From Veillonella sp. (GTDB taxonomy: Bacteria > Bacillota > Negativicutes > Veillonellales > Veillonellaceae), in NCBI RefSeq assembly GCF_015058545.1, contig NZ_SVCB01000133.1, forward strand, positions 1 through 25,408: a DNA stretch of 25,408 nt, in the 5' to 3' direction. Under the pieces are notes generated by a model, which was given only the letters and a program-made list of their open reading frames with translations, searched no databases and was not told the DNA's origin. This document shows positions 22,734 through 25,408 of this stretch, piece after piece (positions within the stretch are counted from its first letter, which is position 1; every line of letters begins with the position of its first letter). A program made the translations under genes and the position numbers.

Positions 22734-24071
22734 TTATTTACTTAAGGTAATCGAATCGAATTTCGTACCATCCGCCAAATAGGCCTCAACGGTCAAGCTG
22801 TTGTTATCTTTGCGCAGTACTAAATAGTTATCCCCGTCAAGATAAGGTGACACATACTCATCCAACGGATGTTCCTTCCAAATCTCAGCGTATTTCACAT
22901 CACCCGCTACACCGGTAATGATATAGTAAGGCCCTTTTTCACTGCGTTGGAAGTTTTCCACATGGCCGCGACGGCGATACATATGATAATGGGCCGACAA
23001 TACCATGTCCACATCATATTTTTCAAAAACCAGCATGAATAGTTCACCCATATCGCTGAAGCCGGCCGTCATTCTCGACACCTTGGTATTCGGATAACTG
23101 AAGGTATCGCGATGCATAAGCACTACTTTCCACTTCTTAGTAGTAGCCGCCAAGTCTTTTTCAAGCCATGCCATTTGCTCAGCCCGAACTTCATCGCGGT
23201 AGCTTTCATTCATTTCATTAAATTGCGTATTGAGCACCACGAAATGCACATCACCATAATCATAGGAATAATAGGCGCGTCGCGAAGAATCACCGGCTCC
23301 CTCGCTATAAGGCTCTGCATCGGGACCATCAAATTTAAAAAAATGATCGTACGCCGTGGGCTCTTTTATTTGCCAATCTAAGGAATAGTATTCGTGATTG
23401 CCGCTCACACCGACGAACGGAATATTGGCAATCATCGGCTCTACCGAACGAAACCAAGAATCCCACTGATAAGCCGACTCGCCATTATCCACAAGGTCAC
23501 CCATGTTTACAAAGAAAGACGCTTCCGGATTTTCCTTATATGCCGTAGCTACCAAATCTTGCCAACCGCGATAATCCGCGGACTGTGAATCCGGAAATAT
23601 TAAGGATGCAAACTTCTCAGCATCCATGGTGTGCAGCGTATGCCAACCCTTAGTTACTACATTCTTACCTACCTGATATTCATAGGTTGAATTTGGCGTC
23701 AAACCGGTAAGTTCCGCCCGATAAATATAGCGAACCGTTTTATCTTCTTCAAATCGCTCCATTGTAGCCGGTATCGTTTCAATCGTATTGTCCGATGCCC
23801 CCGCCAGCTTATACAATACAACCGGATCCGATTCCGGAGCATGAGTTTCCCACATGATAATGCGGGACGTCGTCATATCCGGCGTAATTAACTGCCGTAC
23901 ATACATCGCCTCAGTGCCTGCCTGCGGCATCAATTCATAATATAAGGTACGCCCTTGGCGCAATATACCGGCGCCCCAAGCCGTTGAACTTATGATGACG
24001 CCCAACACAACTACCAGCGCCACCGTTGCACTCACCCACGTGAGCCAACCCCGCTGCTTTTTTTCCTCCAT
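22734..24071 (-). CDS. Membrane-anchored purple-acid-phosphatase-like metallophosphoesterase
   Basis: 445 residues. An N-terminal membrane anchor or uncleaved signal (about 10-32) is followed by a fibronectin-like purple acid phosphatase N-terminal domain (about 55-148). The catalytic domain has FPDSQS (Asp161), NMGDLVDNG (Asp192), SGNHEYY (Asn225, His226), LMHRD and SAHYHMYRR, the metal-ligand series of the calcineurin-like fold. It should hydrolyse phosphoesters outside the cytoplasmic membrane; substrate unknown. GAGGAG lies 10 bases before the ATG. The upstream promoter has a 19-base spacer containing a palindrome, so expression is probably controlled by a MerR-type regulator. A truncated paralogue lies upstream. 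Confidence 0.88.
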   Translation of the reverse strand: MEEKKQRGWLTWVSATVALVVVLGVIISSTAWGAGILRQGRTLYYELMPQAGTEAMYVRQLITPDMTTSRIIMWETHAPESDPVVLYKLAGASDNTIETIPATMERFEEDKTVRYIYRAELTGLTPNSTYEYQVGKNVVTKGWHTLHTMDAEKFASLIFPDSQSADYRGWQDLVATAYKENPEASFFVNMGDLVDNGESAYQWDSWFRSVEPMIANIPFVGVSGNHEYYSLDWQIKEPTAYDHFFKFDGPDAEPYSEGAGDSSRRAYYSYDYGDVHFVVLNTQFNEMNESYRDEVRAEQMAWLEKDLAATTKKWKVVLMHRDTFSYPNTKVSRMTAGFSDMGELFMLVFEKYDVDMVLSAHYHMYRRRGHVENFQRSEKGPYYIITGVAGDVKYAEIWKEHPLDEYVSPYLDGDNYLVLRKDNNSLTVEAYLADGTKFDSITLSK

Positions 24072-24165
24072 ATTTGCTTAACTCCTCTTTTTTGTTAACT
24101 CTATGCATTCAAACGAATATTTACAATCCACAACTCATCGAATAATCTCTATATCTTATGTTTTT

Positions 24166-24196
24166 ATTATATAGTTTGAAGTTAACTTCAAGTCAA
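24166..24196 (-). promoter_or_regulatory. MerR-style promoter of the phosphatase gene
   Basis: On the minus strand TTGACT (24191-24196), 19 bases, TATAAT (24166-24171). The spacer holds the perfect 16-base palindrome TTGAAGTTAACTTCAA (24176-24191). A long 19-base spacer with a dyad inside is the hallmark of promoters untwisted by MerR-family activators. TATATA at 17 bases is an alternative -10. No regulator gene is adjacent. Confidence 0.6.
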
Positions 24197-24270
24197 GCAT
24201 TATATGAAATATTATTTTATTTTTACAAAATTTGAGCACAAACATTATATTTAAATGCTTAAAAACAATA

Positions 24271-24303
24271 TACAGACTCTAAGCATTACACTTAAAGTCT
24301 GTA
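24271..24303 (-). terminator. Terminator of the truncated paralogue
   Basis: TACAGACT-c-TAAG / CTTA-a-AGTCTGTA, 12 paired bases with one mismatch and a 7-base loop, directly after the stop codon. On the minus strand ATATTGTTTTT follows, a broken T run. Confidence 0.6.
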
Positions 24304-24304
24304 A

Positions 24305-24934
24305 TTAAAGATCGTAGCAAATCAGCGTATTCGGATGCATATCGGGACACTCATGGCCACTCCCATGTAAGCAAAAGTGGTTGTTATATTTCTTAACGCC
24401 CACGATTTGCACAGAACCACCTGATTGCGGGACGACCCAAGAAGAAGGACTTTGCACATCAACGGCCGTCATAGTATCTATTTTTTTGGTACTAAACGAA
24501 TGCCACACACCATCCGTATGATCTTTCTTGCCAACTTGGAATACATATTCTTGATTAGGCTCTAAATCAGCGATTTCAACACTATACACATAGAGGCGCA
24601 CGGTTTTATCTTCTTTAATCACATCCGCCGTAGCCGGCACGACTTTAATCGTGCTGTTATCTTCGCCTTTTAACTTATACACCACCACCGAATTCAGTTC
24701 GAATTCCGTAGTCTCCCATAAAATAGTCCGTTTAGTCCCCATATCAGGCCCTACCAATTGCCTTATATATAAAGGTTTTGTCCCTGACAACGGCATATAT
24801 GCATGATAAGCCGCATCAAACCGTTCCCTCAGCGTACTTCCCTCTTGATTTACAATTATCCCAAAAAGCCCTCCAACCAGAATCATTATAATTCCGATTA
24901 GGCTGGTTACTACCTTTAATCTCGTACGCTTCAT
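24305..24934 (-). CDS. Paralogue with the phosphatase N-terminal domain only, different tail
   Basis: About 209 residues from the ATG at 24934; the frame runs on to a TTG at 24994 and the binding site is weak in either case. The first 150 residues match the neighbouring phosphatase throughout: a membrane anchor, then IRQLVGPDM, ILWETTEFE, VVVYKLKG, EDKTVR and LEPNQEYVFQVGKKD. Similarity fades at DVQSPSSW, where the enzyme has FPDSQSADYRGW, its first metal motif. Instead of the catalytic domain there is a tail of about 50 residues with Cys and His (HFCLHGSGHECPDMHPNTLI). It is either a deletion remnant or a binding-only version of the N-terminal domain. The frame and its own terminator are intact, so I do not call it a pseudogene. 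Confidence 0.65.
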   Translation of the reverse strand: MKRTRLKVVTSLIGIIMILVGGLFGIIVNQEGSTLRERFDAAYHAYMPLSGTKPLYIRQLVGPDMGTKRTILWETTEFELNSVVVYKLKGEDNSTIKVVPATADVIKEDKTVRLYVYSVEIADLEPNQEYVFQVGKKDHTDGVWHSFSTKKIDTMTAVDVQSPSSWVVPQSGGSVQIVGVKKYNNHFCLHGSGHECPDMHPNTLICYDL

Positions 24935-25050
24935 CACATCAATACTCAACTTTCTAGTCCAACTTCTAACGTACTTCGGATAACCACCACACAAATAAAA
25001 AAACTGTAAATAACTTATACCCGTATATGTATACTCATCTAAAACCCTAA

Positions 25051-25079
25051 AATATAATCCCTAATTACTATTGTGTCCA
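25051..25079 (-). promoter_or_regulatory. Candidate promoter of the truncated paralogue
   Basis: On the minus strand TGGACA (25074-25079), 17 bases, TATATT (25051-25056), five of six matches each. It would start transcription about 110 bases before the ATG at 24934. Confidence 0.5.
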
Positions 25080-25161
25080 TTTACATATACATATTTATAC
25101 TGTTATTCACTTAAACAGCGTACCGCTGCGCAACCCTATACCTATCTTTATAATTATGCAT

Positions 25162-25215
25162 TTATAGTGAAAAGCAATGCATGTTTCTTAAAACAATTCT
25201 CAATTTCTTCTTCAT
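25162..25215 (-). CDS. Possible 17-residue ORF, leader peptide or gene remnant
   Basis: MKKKLRIVLRNMHCFSL, with AAAGGGG just before the ATG and a TTGCAC-N18-TATAAT promoter (25239-25268) upstream. The basic start resembles the beginning of a signal peptide, and of the downstream paralogue (MKRTRLKVV), so it could be a broken gene start. A small hairpin, CAGCG-GTA-CGCTG, follows at 25116-25128. Confidence 0.35.
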   Translation of the reverse strand: MKKKLRIVLRNMHCFSL

Positions 25216-25238
25216 GACCCCTTTATTTTACCTTTTCT

Positions 25239-25268
25239 ATTATATCTCATATGTAATATATTGTGCAA
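25239..25268 (-). promoter_or_regulatory. Promoter next to the IS30 remnant
   Basis: On the minus strand TTGCAC (25263-25268), 18 bases, TATAAT (25239-25244). It reads away from the transposase end towards the small ORF and the truncated paralogue. Confidence 0.55.
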
Positions 25269-25318
25269 TATTTATAATCAAATTTTACAAGTAAATTGCA
25301 ATATGAAATTGAACACTT

Positions 25319-25408
25319 TTAAAAACCCAGTAACTTATTAACTTCTTCAATGAAGACTTCTTGTGGTGTCCGGTAGTTCAGAATTTTGCGTGGTAGTGCA
25401 TTACACCA
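25319..25408 (-). mobile_element. 3' end of an IS30-family transposase gene (cut by the window edge)
   Basis: The minus strand reads 29 in-frame codons into the window and a TAA: CNALPRKILNYRTPQEVF then IEEVNKLLGF. The PRKxLxYRTPxEVF ending is characteristic of IS30-family transposases, which cut and rejoin DNA through a DDE active site further upstream. Only the C-terminus is seen, so intactness is unknown. The element's end should lie within about 50 bases beyond the stop (around 25280-25318), but without the other end I cannot define the inverted repeat or target duplication. Confidence 0.85.

Noticed and set aside
24091..24099. TTGTTAACT upstream of the phosphatase as a BirA half-site
   Set aside because: A lone half-site without a partner at the right distance and in a non-biotin gene; probably chance in AT-rich DNA.

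Overview
The window looks like a low-GC-to-moderate-GC Firmicutes-type chromosome, most likely a Negativicutes member (Veillonella-like). Pointers are strong AGGAGG ribosome binding sites, TTGACA/TATAAT promoters, BioW-type biotin synthesis, a YhaO/YhaN pair, and lipoprotein RND/HlyD-type adaptors that suggest a diderm envelope. The genus is an inference from gene content; no marker gene in the window fixes it.

Layout, left to right. (1) 1-206, minus: a consensus promoter and conserved leader of an rRNA operon whose structural genes lie off the left edge. (2) 496-2282, minus: a lipoprotein TPR protein and a membrane-fusion (adaptor) lipoprotein in one operon, ending at a terminator. (3) 2644-7278, minus: gltB, glutamate synthase large subunit, with no gltD beside it. 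(4) 7735-13415, minus: a tightly packed operon of a MocR-type regulator, a YhaO-like nuclease and a YhaN-like SMC/Rad50-type ATPase. The regulator seems to start at a CTG codon. (5) 13731-14756, plus: bioB behind a promoter overlapped by a BirA-type operator, followed by two strong terminators. (6) 15091-18458, minus: two tandem DUF445 membrane proteins that overlap by 4 bases, and an MBL-fold hydrolase. (7) 18693-19694, minus: pta. (8) 20133-22654, plus: a small membrane protein (S-component-like), bioW and bioF, the first two behind another BirA-type operator and bioF with an extra promoter of its own. (9) 22734-24071 and 24305-24934, minus: a membrane-anchored purple-acid-phosphatase-like enzyme and a paralogue lacking the catalytic domain. 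(10) 25319-25408, minus: the 3' end of an IS30-family transposase.

How the genes fit together. bioW, bioF and bioB supply three steps of biotin synthesis (pimelate activation, KAPA formation, sulfur insertion). bioA and bioD are not in the window. The two bio loci share operators with the same geometry (9-mer, 15-base spacer, 9-mer), so they are probably one BirA regulon interrupted by the DUF445/MBL/pta block. The membrane protein ahead of bioW could import a biotin precursor.

The most unusual non-coding signal is a set of diverged short tandem repeats that begin inside the last codons of genes and copy the stop codon (clear after gltB and the MBL hydrolase, weaker after the adaptor gene). 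A second is a MerR-style promoter (19-base spacer holding a 16-base palindrome) upstream of the phosphatase.
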